Of a stretch of 57,954 bases of DNA, positions 57,802 through 57,954 are shown one piece after another (the stretch's first letter is position 1; the number at the start of each line of letters is the position of its first letter). A program made the position numbers and the translations under genes. Where the stretch lies: NCBI GenBank assembly GCA_021800795.1, contig JAJYYO010000005.1, positions 1 to 57,954 of the forward strand, read 5' to 3'. The stretch is from Pseudomonadota bacterium. GTDB taxonomy: Bacteria > Pseudomonadota > Gammaproteobacteria > Burkholderiales > Gallionellaceae. The notes under the pieces are model-generated. The model did no database searches. It was not told where the DNA came from and worked only from the letters and a program-made list of their open reading frames with translations.

Positions 57802-57866
57802 GGTCGTTTTTCATGTTTCCCCTGCTCGCCGCATCTATCCGCTGCGCGGGACGATGAAAAACGACC
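57802..57866. repeat. Long inverted repeat at the right edge of the window
   Basis: GGTCGTTTTTCAT (57802-57814) pairs with ATGAAAAACGACC (57854-57866) across 39 bases, and outside these AGACAG and CTGTCT also match. No U-run suited to a terminator follows. It may be a dispersed repeat or a regulatory structure. The rest to 57954 shows no gene that I can support. Confidence 0.5.
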
Positions 57867-57954
57867 GCTGTCTGCGCGACCTATGCTTGATATTTGGACG
57901 CATTCGGAGTCCTCTGGCTGGGCAATGCGCCAAAATCACCCCATCCCGCTGGGT

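Overview
The window reads as chromosomal DNA of a Gram-negative betaproteobacterium, most likely a Nitrosomonadales/Gallionellaceae-type organism. The evidence is the mix of families (BPSS1780-type membrane protein, DUF2782 protein, APH-type homoserine kinase next to polA, PEP synthase beside its PSRP regulator, many GGDEF/EAL proteins) and the dispersed hairpin repeats between genes. Most of the window looks GC-rich and conserved. The stretch around 31.2-33.7 kb looks visibly AT-richer and carries accessory genes. No rRNA, tRNA or CRISPR array was seen.

Layout. 1-4163: an aldehyde dehydrogenase and a DUF779 partner read leftwards, facing an AcoR-type sigma-54 activator, with a very good -24/-12 promoter between them. 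4164-4731: an almost empty spacer with a decayed EAL-domain fragment. 4732-11632: dbpA helicase, then carbon metabolism (PEP synthase regulator, ppsA, sucC, sucD). 11711-19478: a seven-gene same-strand run (TerC, universal stress protein, PP2C phosphatase, FHA protein, MBL hydrolase, GAF-GspE ATPase, GAF-HD-GYP), followed by a NYN-LOTUS protein and a secreted phosphoesterase. 22455-25829: two cyclic-di-GMP proteins read leftwards, one preceded by 14 perfect copies of an 8-bp unit. 26114-30037: a spermidine-synthase-like protein, an EamA exporter with an attenuator-like leader, a KTSC protein and a B12-binding radical SAM protein.

30041-35143 is an accessory island: an orphan Phd antitoxin, a DUF2442-HTH gene with a frameshifted DUF4160 partner, a second KTSC gene, a ParA-HEPN pair, a chimeric antitoxin/ettA-tail ORF, a multi-hairpin dispersed repeat, an orphan HTH antitoxin and a PIN/Phd pair. 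The ParA-HEPN pair is the best candidate for an undescribed defence or conflict system. 35195-46947: ettA, a P2-type ATPase, a PAS-GGDEF-EAL protein, and an acetate cluster (DUF485, actP, DnaQ-like exonuclease, CNMP/CBS/DUF294 protein). 46944-47512: a RelE-type toxin-antitoxin pair with a large symmetric operator candidate. 47915-57954: polA carrying an in-frame repeat insertion with a G11 tract, a LOG protein, DUF2782, thrB, a BPSS1780 protein, MEKHLA, uvrD, and a TetR regulator that appears leaderless and seems to control itself and a carboxymuconolactone-decarboxylase-family gene through matching operators.

Themes. Signalling is over-represented: three GGDEF or GGDEF-EAL proteins, one HD-GYP protein, PP2C plus FHA, and a CNMP/CBS protein. 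Small palindromic or tandem repeats have spread through spacers and into coding sequence (polA, possibly the HD-GYP gene). Coordinates of starts were chosen from ribosome-binding sites and family N-termini. Functions are read from motifs only, with no database search.
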